Of a stretch of DNA of 64,000 nucleotides, positions 24,554-36,261 are shown piece by piece. The DNA is taken from positions 145,343,036-145,407,035 of the forward strand of contig NC_134458.1 of the NCBI RefSeq assembly GCF_047948215.1, written 5' to 3'. Position numbers and translations under genes: made by a program. Every line of letters starts with the position of its first letter. The first letter of the stretch is position 1. Source of the DNA: Lycorma delicatula (lineage: Eukaryota > Arthropoda > Insecta > Hemiptera > Fulgoridae). The notes under the pieces were generated by a model. It made no database searches, was not told the origin of the DNA, and worked only from the letters and a program-made list of their open reading frames with translations.

Positions 24554-24589
24554 TATAAATACTGCTGAAGACCAAGAGGATAGTTCAGT
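24554..24589 (+). promoter_or_regulatory. Candidate RNA polymerase II core promoter
   Basis: A TATA box (TATAAAT, 24554-24560) is followed by an arthropod-type initiator (TTCAGT, 24584-24589). Taking A at 24587 as the start site puts the first TATA base at -33, within the usual window. The surrounding 24270-24660 region is less AT-rich than its flanks. No downstream promoter element in the exact position is convincing. Basis: motif and spacing only. TATA-like strings are common in AT-rich DNA, so the initiator at the right distance and the following exon-like sequence carry the argument. Confidence 0.45.
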
Positions 24590-24791
24590 ACAGTGCGAAA
24601 TAATCATGACTACGATTTACGATAAATGCGATCACAGTGCACAAGAACATTCAGAGTGAGTGTGTTGTTACAAACAAGTGAAGAATGCGTCACGAGTATT
24701 TCAATTTTTGGACAGTGGTTAAGTACTGAAAGCTGTGCGGTGATTTTTGTGAACAAGGGTCAAAGTTACATTATCAATTTATAAAGTGTAG
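24587..24791 (+). other. Candidate first exon with alternative splice donors
   Basis: From the putative start, a 19-base leader precedes an ATG at 24606 that opens MTTIYDKCDHSAQEHSE and a stop at 24657-24659. Inside this short frame, AGA|GTGAGT (donor GT about 24656) is a good 5' splice site, which would leave a coding first exon of about 16 codons continuing into an unseen exon. Alternatively the transcript runs on as untranslated leader to TAG|GTTAGT near 24791. The sequence between has the A/G-rich 'aacaagtgaag' character common in insect 5' leaders. I do not recognise the peptide, and no downstream exon was identified in the window. A SINE begins about 150 bases downstream, as is common in introns. 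Confidence 0.35.
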
Positions 24792-24934
24792 GTTAGTTCT
24801 TTTTGTAAACATTAAAAGTAAATATTTTTTGCATCAAGTGAGTTGTGATTTCAGTTGTTATCTTACTGTTAAGCATTTTTATTTATCTTTATTTTTTGAC
24901 TTGATAATATCGCCACATAAGTTTGAAGCTTGTG

Positions 24935-25060
24935 CGTGGGATAGGATAGGAAAACTGAATTTTTTAATGTATGAATAATCCCATGCTTGATCGGAATTCG
25001 AACCCGGGACCTCGGGATGAAAAACCGAAACGCTACCACTCCGCCACGGAGATCGGCGGA
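24935..25060 (-). repeat. tRNA-derived SINE, family 1, head
   Basis: On the minus strand box A is TGGCGGAGTGGTAGCG (25046-25031) and box B GGTTCGAATTCC (25004-24993), both close to consensus and at tRNA spacing. The 3' part continues leftward as 'gatcaagcatgggatt', equivalent to the 'ggcatggcatt' of the 20.9-kb copy, then fades. Confidence 0.8.
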
Positions 25061-26999
25061 GTTATAATTTTTTTTAGCTATTTTAAGGTATATGGTAGAT
25101 CGGAATTGTATTTTGTTATTTATAATTCAATTATTTTTTACATATGTTATTTAAAAGTAATAAATTGTATTTGTATGACATTTTTACATTTGCTATTTCT
25201 CAATATCCTTTTCGAATCGCTAACACGTGACAATACCCAGAACCTTATACGCAATTCGTGGTCACCGTTATTAGAACAGTTTGTGTAGTAACAGCTTTTT
25301 TTGTAAATGAATGAATGATTTATAAAAATTAAACTTGTATTTTAATAAAACAAATTAAAATTACATTTACTGAAAGGTTTATTTCTCAGTTTTGAATGCG
25401 ATTTTATAAAATTAAGAACCATAATTATTTGTAATAACAAACACTTGTGGTTTTTTTATGGGGGAGTAGGGTTTTTAATATATTTTAAAATAAAGCTAAT
25501 CAATATTTAAATCCTGTATAAATGATGTAGAGTAAAAATACATGATGAAGGGTAAAATAAAATGAATTAGCTTGTATTACGTATTTAATCAATAATAAAG
25601 TATTTAGTTAATTGTCTAACAAAAATAATGTAAAGCAGAGTGTCGAAAAACGTGAATATTAATTAACAAAAAAATTACACTTATGTTTAAGTATGGTATT
25701 AAAGTATATACGGATCTCTTTGTTTTTATATACGAGTAATTACGTCATTTGCATCGTGTTCTGATTAGAGTAAAGAAAATTTTAAATTTGTGAAGATAGA
25801 ACAGATTTAAAAAGAAATTCTTAATTGTTTTGTTATTTTATTATTATTATATCTTTGTATTAGGAAAAATCTCTACTGAACCATTCTCATAAACTTTTCC
25901 GTTTCCTAAGAGCTGCTAAGATAAATTTGGTACAAGTTTTCAATGGAAAGTGAATGAAAAATTATTTTGATCCATAACCCCTAAGAGTTAAATTAAAAGG
26001 ATCTTGAAAGGAGGTGACGAATCGGGAACGGCTAAAAACTTTAAACCTGTTAATGATATTCCCTTTTGTTGTATACCTTGGTTAAAGAAATTGTTTTTTT
26101 TTTTATTTATCTCTATGGAGTTGAAAAATCGTGCAAACCTATTCCCCAAAACCAGGATATCTCCTTTCATATTAGACGTAACATAAAAATCTGTTAGGAA
26201 TATTTCCATTAATGATAATCAGAGTAACATTTATTTTAATTTTATAAAGTTCCATTCAAATTATTTCTAAGCTGGTTAAAAAATGAAAATTATGCTCCTT
26301 AAATTGCTTACATTATTTCAACCTCTTTTGATGAAAGCTTGAAATTCATTATAAATAAAAATTCTACTATAATAGAAATTGGGGTTTTTTAGTTAAATTA
26401 CCTTTAAAATAGCAAAGCTGGATTAAATACGTTCCATATGGTAAAGAATCCAGTTATGATAGAACCTAAAAATCTTCCTTGAAAGAACTTCGAAAATGTT
26501 TTGAAAAAATATTAGAGATTCCTACTTAAGTTCCCTTATAGGGAAAATTAGTACAAACACGTCCAAACTACTTAGGTATTTCTAACTCGTTACTTATAAC
26601 GCAAAATTTGAAAAACCTACAAAATTCCATGGAACCGTACATTCCATTAGAATTTGCTTTTACATAAAACTTAATAAAGGGATTTGTATTTCCTTTTATT
26701 AAAATAAAATTGTTAATATTTTATATTCCATATCTTCCATTTTATTCGCAGATTGAATTCCAGATTGTGTTGACAATATAGATTGCACACTGATTAGAAA
26801 ATACGAAATTCTTTCAAAGACTTACAAGGGGAAAATATATAAATGAGCTTAAAGAAAATATAAGTAATATGCGCAGGGTATATTACATATTTATAGATAT
26901 AGTCAAAAAAATTTAATGTTTTTAGCGTATATATTATCTTGCTTTGTTTTTCCAAAATTCTAGTAGTAAATCAATAATAATCTTTTTTATTTATTGATG
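25061..26999. other. AT-rich stretch, possible old repeat at 25.9-26.6 kb
   Basis: No gene. The section 25870-26640 has the same mixed texture as the N1/N2 repeats (phrases such as 'cccctaagagttaa', 'aggaggtgacgaatcggg', 'ttccttgaaagaacttcgaaaatg'), but I found no second copy in the window. ORFs on both strands at 25988-26209 overlap each other and are not convincing. Confidence 0.4.
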
Positions 27000-27130
27000 G
27001 CCTCCTCATTCACCTTACAGCCGTCCCAACCTCTATGAAGAAACCTTCTCCAAGAGGTAAGTGGGATGACCAAACTACGAGTAGAAGTGCGATAGAACAG
27101 TAATAAAATAAGTTAATATGTCGCACTTAT
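27000..27130. other. Unassigned GC-richer islet
   Basis: About 130 bases with clearly higher GC ('cttacagccgtcccaacct', 'ccaagaggtaagtgggatga') between AT-rich flanks. It looks like a fragment of a mobile element or untranslated region, but no protein, tRNA box or second copy was found. Confidence 0.3.
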
Positions 27131-27734
27131 TTTACACAATTGGTTTTGGGGGAATACAAATAAAGCAATCACATAAGATATAAATAGATAAAACCTAACA
27201 TCTAGTGCCTAATAAGTAATATTCAACATTTATAATACATAACAAGTACAATACACGAAATAAGAAACAAATATATGCTCCATTAACACAACACCCAGTT
27301 TAAAATATATCTGACACATAAACCTCTTAAGTTAAAAGTATATAGACTGATATGCAAATTTAAAATCATCACAACGACGACGACGATGACGACAATAATG
27401 TGCTAAAAGTAATATCTTTAGTAGAGTAATAATAGTTTAGTTCATTAAAAACTAAATATTTAATATTATTATAATATTAAATTTAAACACTTATTTTAAA
27501 ATATTGATTTATACAAAAATAACAGAACAGAGGTTTAATTAATTAAATAAAAATCACTGCTTTAAAAAAAACTCATTTCTAAACATCATCATTATTTCAA
27601 GAAATTGTATGCAATTTAAAAATGAACTCAAATTTAATCTACTTTAAATAAATAAAATTCATATATTAAGACGTTTCAGGTAAAACCCGTCACAGACGTA
27701 TTCCAATCCAAAAAAATTACATAAACTTTTACGC
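27131..27734. other. AT-rich noncoding stretch
   Basis: No gene. A short ACG/ATG trinucleotide run lies at 27372-27393. Confidence 0.5.
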
Positions 27735-27830
27735 TACCACTTAGCTGATTGGAACGTATCATTAGCGTCTCTACCTTCCATCCAAAAGATTCTGGGTTCA
27801 AATCACAATCAGAATAAGTATTACCCTCAA
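27735..27830 (+). repeat. Possible SINE head relic
   Basis: A box B-like TGGGTTCAAATCA (27793-27805) follows 'attagcgtctctaccttccatccaaaagattc'. The same 'ccaaaagattctgggttcaa' context appears, inverted, in the SINE at 52.6 kb. Box A is not clear. Confidence 0.5.
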
Positions 27831-27989
27831 AAAAATTAGTCTATTTTAATTAGTAATTTTACTTGGATTTATTTATATGCAAGTTCGTTTGTTTGTAACA
27901 ACATCCCGCAAAAACCAAATGACCAATTTCTTTCAAATTTACAGGGTACATTCGCGTTATCTCGGGAAAGGTTTTAAACCATAGACCGA

Positions 27990-28010
27990 AACTATCTATC
28001 TATCTATCTA

Positions 28011-28052
<42 letters not shown>
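27990..28052. repeat. Compound microsatellite (TCTA)n(TA)n
   Basis: Four to five TCTA units run into about 20 TA units, then TTTA repeats. The sequence just before (27885-27985, 'cgtttgtttgtaacaacatcccgcaaaaacc') looks like repeat-derived DNA but is unassigned. Confidence 0.9.
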
Positions 28053-28055
<3 letters not shown>

Positions 28056-28091
28056 TTATTTATCATTAAATTGTATAATGATATTTCATAA

Positions 28092-28185
28092 CAGTGGCCG
28101 AGTAGGTGGTGTTGAAGTTCACATATTTGCTTCAAATTAATTGGTCTTCAGTTTGATTCCCAGTAAAGTTATAGAACCTTCAGAG
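28092..28185 (+). repeat. Possible SINE head relic
   Basis: Box A-like TGGCCGAGTAGGTGG (28095-28109) and box B-like GTTTGATTCCCAG (about 28151-28163) lie at roughly tRNA spacing, followed by 'taaagttatagaacc'. The fold is poor, so this is an old SINE or tRNA pseudogene, not a functional tRNA. Confidence 0.5.
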
Positions 28186-29460
28186 TGAAGGAAGATGAGA
28201 GTCATCTTCCTCGTTAAAATGTATGTATATAGATAAAAATAACGTCGTTATACTGGAAAATTAGTCAGCAGTTTAGCGAAATTCATCTTATTAAAGCTGA
28301 CGGGCGAGTACATATACACATGCATATAGAAAGACATCGAAATTTTTTTGTATTTTTAACATGAAATATATGAACAGCTAAAAATAAATAAAAAATTTCT
28401 CATACTAAAATATATTTTATTATATTTTTTAAGATAAAACCTTTACAAATAATATGAACGTTCTTATAAGCAATACAGTATGTAAATATTTTCTGGAATT
28501 AATAAATCATGAGTTATTTTATATAAAGTTTATTTTAAGCATTACTATTATACAAAATAAATAAAACTTAAAATAAATATCTTCAGTTTAATAAAGTACA
28601 GATTTTGTTTTTCTGCAACACAATTGGGAATAATACCGTCAATTCGTTCCAGTAAGGCATTATGCAAGAAGCAGTTCTTTCATTCTACTGAAGATAAAAA
28701 AAAAATAACCAATATTTTTCAAAAATATTTTCTTGAAAAAAAAATTCAATATATACATATAATTTTAAAATAAAATTTAAAAATATATTTTTAAATGTTA
28801 TTTAATTATTTTAGCTATAATATATTAAATTTATTTCTATTTATGATCTTATTGAAACAGTGTTCAGAAGTAATTCTACATTCGTATTCTCGTGGTTATT
28901 TGTTCAAACATTTTACAATTAATGAAATTTGTTAAATACCAACAAGAAATTAATTTTAAGTTTATAGTAAAATCATTAGTGAAACAGCATTTTCTTCAAA
29001 GAATAAATATGTTGTTCTTCTTTTCACGCGTAAACATCTGTTATTTAAGTCAATTTTAATGCGGTGAACCTTCATTACCTTCTTTTTTTCGGTAAAGTTA
29101 TTTTTACTTACATTCAGTTCCAATTATCCAAACAATAAATAAATTTGATTAGAAAAATTAAATTATTCAAAAAACAGGCTTCCAATTAAATGTCTCAAAG
29201 AATCATATTTGCATGTGTATGTATACTCGTACATATCTCATACAGTTCACGTAAATATGTAAAAAATATAAAGGAGAACATACAATTATGAGTCGTCCAA
29301 AGAACATTGATCAAGTCCAGAAAATAAAACAAAGAGAACACCAAAAATAGTATATCAGTCATACAAAGAATAAAAAAAAAACGAAGAAACAGAGAATTAA
29401 AAATAAAAAATAGAACCAACAAAATTAAATGACGGAAGAAGCATTTTGACGATGCATAAC
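28186..29460. other. AT-rich noncoding stretch
   Basis: No gene. The 75-codon minus-strand ORF at 29195-29422 is a hydrophobic, Phe/Leu-rich by-product of AT-rich sequence with no domain. Confidence 0.5.
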
Positions 29461-29469
29461 ATCCTATGG

Positions 29470-31690
29470 TAGTGATTCAATCTAAATCTCGAAGAATCCC
29501 ATAGATCTAACTTGTCAGCCGCTTTAGACTCCTAACGTCCTTGCTATTATCCAGAAAGTTAACTTCAAGGCAGTTCACGCGTCTGTTCATTCTCATTTGG
29601 TATTTAATACTTAATCGCCGTATCTCCTCTCAAATGGTTGGCACTTCCAGACAATCATGTATCTCAGTATTTTTCGCAAACCACTACTGTTATATTTCTT
29701 GATAATTTGTTCAGCAATTGCTGTAAGATATTAATATTACTCTTGCTTGTTGTATACCACGGGTTGTATACCCTTGAGGAAACCCCGACACAGAATCAAA
29801 AACCACCAAAAAGTCATGATGTTACCTCACTTGGGAGAAAAATCCGTCCAGGTAGCTCTGCAAGATTTACGTAATACGGTTAGGAAAGCTCCTTTTCAAT
29901 TTATACAACAGCCCAGGAACCAAATCTTATTATTTGCTTAAAACAATTATTATTATCATTATCATTACAATTATTATTATTATTACCTTATTATTGCCTT
30001 GTTAGACATCTAAAAATACAGCCAAGTAAAACATTTACTCTTCTAGGCACTTGATGATAACGTTGACAATCCTGTATATTTGTTCGATCGTTGAGTGGCC
30101 ATCTCTGAAGCTGAACTGATGGTCTTATCAGTTCTTTAGAAGGATAGCTTTCAAAGAAGTAGTCTTTCAAATACTTTCGATGGGATCAGTAACAGGCTTA
30201 TCTTTTATGAGGCAAATCGTTGGCCGGTTTCCCAGTTTCAAGAATATTACAGTTTGTGATACCTTCCATTCCATCGGGAAGCTCATAGTTCAAATATGAT
30301 TAAAGAGATGTGTCATATATTGGATAACATTTAATGGAAGAATAAACAGCATTCTTTAATTATAAAATCATATCCAGGAACGCTCTTTGAATTCCATTCT
30401 TTTTTGATTACTTGCAGAACTTCTGCTGATGAAAAAGGTCTTACTAGAAGACTCATAAGAATAGGGCTTCATAGAAATTAAGTTATTTCCTATTCACCAG
30501 CTCCTCGTATTTCAAAAGGTTGAAAGAACTTGCCAAATTGCTTAGCGAATACCTCAGCTTTCTCATTTTTGCTCCGAGTCCATAACCCATCCAACGATTT
30601 CAAAGTTGGGAATGATGTTCATGGTCTCTTGAACCGCTTCGTGACCTTTCATTTTTTTGCAAAAGGGAGAGATTCTCTAGGAAGTTTCTAAATACCTGGC
30701 TTATAACCTCAGCAGCCGTTTCAATCTATGAGTAGCTCTATTCAATAATTTTCCAAGGAACAGGCACACGTAGCTCGTCCTCAATCCAGCTCTTATAGGA
30801 GTCCCAATCTGTCCTATTGATCTTCTATTGTTCCTCTATAGAACAGCCATTTTGTTATTTTTTACCATTATCGTTTTATGGTAAAAAGTACGGCTGAATG
30901 ATCATACAATGAGTTAAGACTATTCCTAACTTCAGTGTATATTAGCGAAATACCTGAGGTAACAAAAAAGTCTCATAAGTCAGTGAATTTTGTCGGATCC
31001 GATGGCCAGTTCGTGAGTTGCATCTCAAAGATGGTATTCTGACGCTTGTTGGGAGAACCCCTTAAAACATTCCTCGTGTAGTTATGAGCAGAGAAAGAAT
31101 GATTTGCGTTCCAATCAGCTTCTGCAATAAAACGGGTACCATCATTGAAAGGAATTAGAGAACAAATCATCTCTGATGTCATAGTGAGGAGGACAATCCA
31201 GTCAAAGTTAAAGGTGCAATCCAATCAAGAATCTAAACTGAAGTTGGCTGAATATGGTCGGTCCTGTACCCCGGTACTTGATGATGCTTTATAAGATTTT
31301 TGACGATTACTGCAAAACCCCCACGAGCCCTACCATTAGGGTGGTTAGCCGTGTAAGCGTAGGAAATGTAAATAATTTCCAGCATTCAATGAGCCAATAA
31401 ATACCAAAGCTTTGTACTTCGTGACTTTGGAGTACGCAGTACTGGTGCCACAGAAGGGTTAGGCTGAGAATTAGTAAATTCATCATCAGTTTCGCTTTCA
31501 GATATGTCACTCAAATCGAATGTTAAACTACTGCTGATCAATTTTTGTCGAGAAAGCCTCCTAGGGCCCATTTCGGAGGGTGCCAAGTAACCTCGCTTTC
31601 TGTTGGCTGATAAAGTTCATGCCTGTACACGCCAATATATGCTGGAAGTTAACCCGCACAACCGTTATAAAAACTGACTAAATGAAAATC
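29470..31690 (-). pseudogene. Jockey-type LINE, endonuclease plus reverse transcriptase, decayed
   Basis: The largest LINE relic in the window. Minus strand, from right to left. The stretch at 31586-31386 is acidic and Ser-rich, perhaps the end of ORF1 or a linker. An AP-endonuclease domain follows, with NHPNGRARGGFAVIVKN (about 31345-31295), GYRTDHIQ, LDWIAPLTL, then EADWNANHSF (about 31121-31092, holding the catalytic D-W-N-A), TNWPSDPTKFTDL and a shifted FVTSGIS...LNSLYDHSAVLF (D-H near the end). This domain nicks the target DNA. The reverse transcriptase then appears in pieces: ETGKPANDLPHKR (about 30240-30200), FSFRDGHSTIEQIYRIVNVI (about 30145-30085), PGLLYKLKRSF (about 29920-29890) and GFPQG (about 29783). 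Gaps, stops and frameshifts occur in every block, and an ATT/TTA microsatellite interrupts it at 29945-29995. Arrangement and motifs fit the Jockey clade. Confidence 0.82.
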
Positions 31691-33244
31691 CTATTAAACA
31701 ATAAAAAATAATTCTAGAATACAATGGCCCTTTATGTTCGTAAGATATCGGTCTAATCGAACGATACACCGTTTATCTTCTCACAAAAACTCAAAAATCC
31801 CCAAACAGTATAAAATTTTTGTTAAATTAGATTTAAAATACTTCCTAATAATATCCGACAAAATACGTTTTTCCTTTCGTTAAAATTAACCTTTCTTTAC
31901 AAGTTTAATAATTAGTTTTCACTGTGTACGTAATAAGATATATTTATTTAGGGATATATGCCCTTAAACCATAAGCTGATAAAAAGGATTTAACTTGGAG
32001 TACATTTGAATAATTTCCAAGTATAATAAATACTTAATGATTGCATTATTAATGAACTTAAATATAGACGCCTGTGTCCATTGGTCCAAATTTTGTTTGA
32101 AAATAAGCCGCATATAATAGATTGAAGACCAATATTTTAAACTTAAAGCTAATGAAATATGTAAACAGCTATTACCCTTAACTTATAGTCATAAGTAAGT
32201 TAGAATATTATAAAATAATAATATTAATAATAATTATATATAATTTATATATTATTAATATTATAAAATCATCAAAGATATTAGATATTTGTTGTAATCC
32301 TTAAGTTATATAAGACACGGCTTATTATTATATTATATATTATACGGGTTATTATCATTATATTATATGAGTGCCTTGCGTTGATAAAAAAAAAAACTTC
32401 AGTTATGTATAAAAAAACATACAAAAAAAATTTTTATTTTTACATTGCTAAAAATTATAAAAATAAACTTTTAGTGAAATATTGTGGATTAAGTTGTGAC
32501 AAGTTAGTTGGAATATTGTGGAATAATTGAATTTGAGATTAATTAAGTATACTTTTCAAATAATTACTTACATTTGCTAATTTAAAATTTTTATTTTGTA
32601 TACTACAAAAGCTGCATTTTTAATTAAAAAAAATTCTGGTTTTACAAATTTCGGCATATTATTAAACAATTTAGAATCTGTTTAGAATACTTACTTTTTA
32701 TTACTAAATTTCCCGGATTTATTTATTTTAAACTCGTCACAATTTCTTAACTCTATACTTTTAGTGAATTAATTTAGTTGGTTTCTTATTTTGAATATAA
32801 AAATTAAAGATAACAATCGTATTCTTTGATTAATATTTAACTATTACAGTGTTTGAAGCGTCAAATTTATGTTTATAGATTTAATTACTTTATCATTTTT
32901 CCTACAAGTTTGCAAATTTACTTGAATTATTATTATTTATTTATTTTTTATTTTTATAATTTGTATTACATCTACATTCTTGTAAAATTTAAACAGTAGA
33001 ACAAACATAAATTCTCAAAATCCCTATAATTTTTCAAATAGATTAACCGCTAGTATACAATCTATTTCTAATTCTACAAAAAAAAATATTTTTGTTAAGT
33101 TTCTGCCTTCCGTTGGTTAAATTTTGTAACAGATTCCAGCATTAAAAATTAATGTCATGCCAGAACGAACCAGTATTGTTCCACTTGCAGGAGTTTGTGA
33201 CTGAAGAAAATATATTATCATGACATGTATAATCATTTATTGCT
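31691..33244. other. AT-rich noncoding stretch
   Basis: No gene. The first 150 bases may still belong to the LINE upstream of its ORFs, but nothing proves it. AT-rich palindromic sequence around 32205-32270 ('attataaaataataatattaa' and near-complement) is low-complexity. Confidence 0.45.
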
Positions 33245-33490
33245 TTTAGGCACATACAGCTAGAATAGCTGTATGTCAAAAATGAGGTTTCCAAATTTTT
33301 ACGTTTTAGAGTCCAACTAGTTCACCTAGCCCAATAATACATATGTATGTGGGTACATATGACTGACTATTGCACTGTTTTGGCATTATGTCTCAGGATT
33401 GACCGAACCGATTTACTTCAAAACTGCTTTTTTTTAATAAATATGAAAAAAAAAAATAGTTACTTTAAAGCACAGTTTTTTTAATTGAAA
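33245..33490 (+). repeat. Dispersed repeat family N1, partial copy
   Basis: Matches the start of the 34.2- and 47.0-kb copies: 'tttccaaatttttacgttttagagtccaactagttca' corresponds to 'tttggaaatctttacattttagggcctaactagtta' (34217 onward). 'Acatatgtatgtgggta' comes next, then 'ctcaggattgaccgaaccgattta', which matches 'ctcaggattgatcaaattgaattt' at 47170. A small hairpin (10-base arms, 33252-33261 and 33267-33276) marks its left edge. Confidence 0.55.
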
Positions 33491-33589
33491 ATGAAGCTTG
33501 TTACATGATCTCAAAGAAGTCTTTATAAAATATAATGGACCAAAAATCGAATACTATTTCTTTATTTGTATTTTCTTTCATCTTTTTTT

Positions 33590-33800
33590 CCTGAGGTGAG
33601 ATGATCTTTTTTTCCTGACGGTGATTCCCGAGGCTAAAGCCTCGGGAATTACTTCAGAGGATGATATGTTTGAGTGTATGTGAAGTCTTGCACAAACTCA
33701 GGTCGACCATTTCTGAGATGTCTGGTTAATTGAAATCCATCCACCAAAGAACACCGGTACCTACGATCTAGTATTCAAATCCGTATAAAATTTTCTTTCA
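33590..33800 (-). repeat. SINE family 2, 3' portion, with snap-back tail
   Basis: Minus-strand copy of the family-2 body: 'gaatactagatcgtaggtaccggtgttctttggtgg', 'atttcaattaaccagac', 'ctcagaaatggtcgacctgag', then 'catcctctgaagtaatt' at its end. The tRNA-like head is missing or beyond recognition. Next to the 'ctgaagtaatt' tail lies a perfect 12-base inverted repeat (33624-33635 and 33638-33649), apparently formed inside the SINE tail. Confidence 0.7.
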
Positions 33801-34204
33801 TCTACAAATAACTTTCATAACGTGTTAGAAAACAAACCAGTAAGTTTTAAAACAAGCTAAGTTTTAAGGTTTTTATAAATTTTCATTTATTTAGCTGACG
33901 GTTACTCGTTTACAAACGTTATTCTTTTATTGTAAGCAGTGTAGATTAGAATAGTATTACAATACTATTGTAATTTATTATTTTAAGAATATTCATGTAA
34001 TAACTACTGTTATAAGATTCTGCATACGAGGCAAAAATTTCATAAGATGCGAATAGTAGCGAGAAATTAGTTTTTAAAGTATATTTAATTGTATTTTTGG
34101 AGAATTACAACTAAGAACTAATTTTTGCTCTCCCGTCGAGTATAGTTAGAATAAGTATATCAAACGGGAATGTCTGAATGTATGGTGATCACGTTTAAAA
34201 TTAG

Positions 34205-34935
34205 GTATAGGGATTTTGGAAATCTTTACATTTTAGGGCCTAACTAGTTAATATATATATTTTTTTTAGTCCAAAAAAACATGTGTATGTGTGTGCGTAA
34301 TTAGGTGTTTCGCACTAATTTTTGTCTTATACGAGTATCTAATTATCTGCAGAACCGATTTTCTGTAAATCTGATTCAAGTATTCATATGCTGCATTGAT
34401 CATATCCTTCTTTTTCCAAATTCGTTAACTGGATAGGGGATATCGCTAAAAACCCAATTTCGATTTTCTTCAAAGTTTAGAAAAAAAATATTAAAGAAAA
34501 TCTATTACCTACAATGCATATATGTTAATAATCAAGAAACTTTATTCAAAAGATCAACCTCTACCTATAAGCATTGAAATTTGTTTTTCTCTTGCTTTAT
34601 CTCCCTTCGGTTTAAATATTTTTCAAAGGTTTTTTGAAAGTTTATACTTCATATATAGAGTTATCAAACAAGAAATACCTCAAATTTTTTACGTTATAGA
34701 TCCCAGACCTGTAATGGGAAAAGTTTTTCAAAATTATCTTTTTCTTCTTTTCTTTATTTTGGGTTTATTGAAGAGGTGTTAAATTTACAGTAAGCTTTAC
34801 TTAATCAAATTTGTTAAACTTAACCTAAATATGAATATCTTCAGAAAATTTATTACTTTCTTAAAATTTATTCCCCACCAGTAAAAAATATATACTTTGT
34901 TTTTTACCTCTAATTATTTTAATTTTCATTATTAA
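34205..34935 (+). repeat. Dispersed repeat family N1, most complete copy
   Basis: Continuous copy used here as reference. Blocks: 'cattttagggcctaactag' (34228), 'aaaacatgtgtatgtgtgtgcg' (34277), 'cagaaccgattttctg' (34351), 'cctataagcattgaaat' (34565), 'tctcccttcggtttaaat' (34600), 'tagatcccagacctgtaatg' (34696), 'aaatttgttaaacttaacc' (34807) and 'aaaatttattccccaccag' (34864), ending near 'attattaacagctggga'. The 86-codon ORF at 34522-34782 is not conserved in the other copies, so I read the unit as noncoding and nonautonomous. Class unknown. Confidence 0.7.
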
Positions 34936-36261
34936 CAGCTGGGAAAGTCATGCAATATTTTGCCAGGTTTTTATTAGTTTATGGCTGGTAGTGGAGTTCT
35001 GAAAGGTTATTGGAATACATTAAAAGTAAGCTCCAAAGTAGTTTATATGAAGCAAAAATGAAATAACTAACGACGGGTTTCAATTATAAAACAATTGTTA
35101 TTTTAATTATATTAGTTATGAGGTTATTACACTCCCAGGCGATGGGAATGGATGACATAGACTACATTGAAAATTAAATTGTTGCTTTTCACTTGAACTA
35201 ATAACAAATTTGCTTTACGTTATTAGTTTTGATCTAATCTTTTTTTGATATTTTATAAACTTAGTTAAAAATTTTTTTAAGTGTTTATTTTTTTTACGAT
35301 TATTTTTTTATTAATACTGCTTATATATATATATATTAATTTAACTAGTGATAATTTTCATTTAGTAATCGAAATGCGTACCTATTTTCTTAATATTACT
35401 TTAAACAATTCCTGATATTACTTTATTAATGTGATGATTAATTTCATTTTAATTTTAAAAATTTATTTTAATTTGAATTCCTTTACATTTTATATTAATT
35501 ACATTTTATACGGAAAAGTTTTAAAAGTAGGATTTTAGAAGTAGGATTATACTTGTTTGATTAGTAAAAATATTCTGTTATTTTCGACAATAGTATGTTA
35601 TGTACAACATAACATGATAATTGACGTCACACTAACACTGGTTTAATTTTACTTTAAATTAGATATAGTAATTATAGCAAAGTTCTGTCTAAGTAATATA
35701 AAACCAAATATATTACAATTTGATGAATACTATTAATTTGATGATACTTGTATAATAAGCAGTTAGTCAATTAAGATTTAATCCTACTTAATTAATATTA
35801 AACCAAAATAATTATTGTTTCTACAATTTAAATTTAGATTAGTTAATTATATTTAATTACTTTTATCGGTAAATAGGTACATGAACACGTTTTAATCCAT
35901 CTAATTTGAGCTACAATTTCAACTTTGAAATACTATCTAGTTCTTAGAGTAATACAATTAAAGTATACAGCAATTATAACTATTATTGTCCTTTATCTGA
36001 AATTAAGCTCTACTAAAATACGAGTTAAAATGTTTTCTACTAGTTAAAACAGTTTCAGATTATCTAGCATATAATTACAACATGGTAATAATCAGTAATA
36101 TTATTTCTGTTGAATATAACTGAATATTTTATCAGTTTTATACAGTTCATCACAATCTTAATTAAAAAATAAAATATTACATTAAAAAACCAAACGTCTT
36201 TTTCAACAACTTTTTAAAAGCCAATTTTTTGGGGATAATGGACAAGGACTATTATGATCAT
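34936..36261. other. AT-rich noncoding stretch
   Basis: No gene. A 9-base inverted repeat lies at 35595-35603 and 35607-35615. Confidence 0.5.

Noticed and set aside
27372..27393. Short spaced trinucleotide repeats resembling an array
   Set aside because: Only a simple ACG/ATG microsatellite. No repeat-spacer architecture, and nothing CRISPR-like anywhere in the window.
32205..32275. AT-rich palindrome as another snap-back
   Set aside because: Composition is almost only A and T, so self-complementarity is expected by chance and arms are imperfect.
34522..34782. ORF of 86 codons in the N1 repeat
   Set aside because: The frame is not kept in the N1 copies at 20.2 and 47.0 kb, so it is not a conserved gene.
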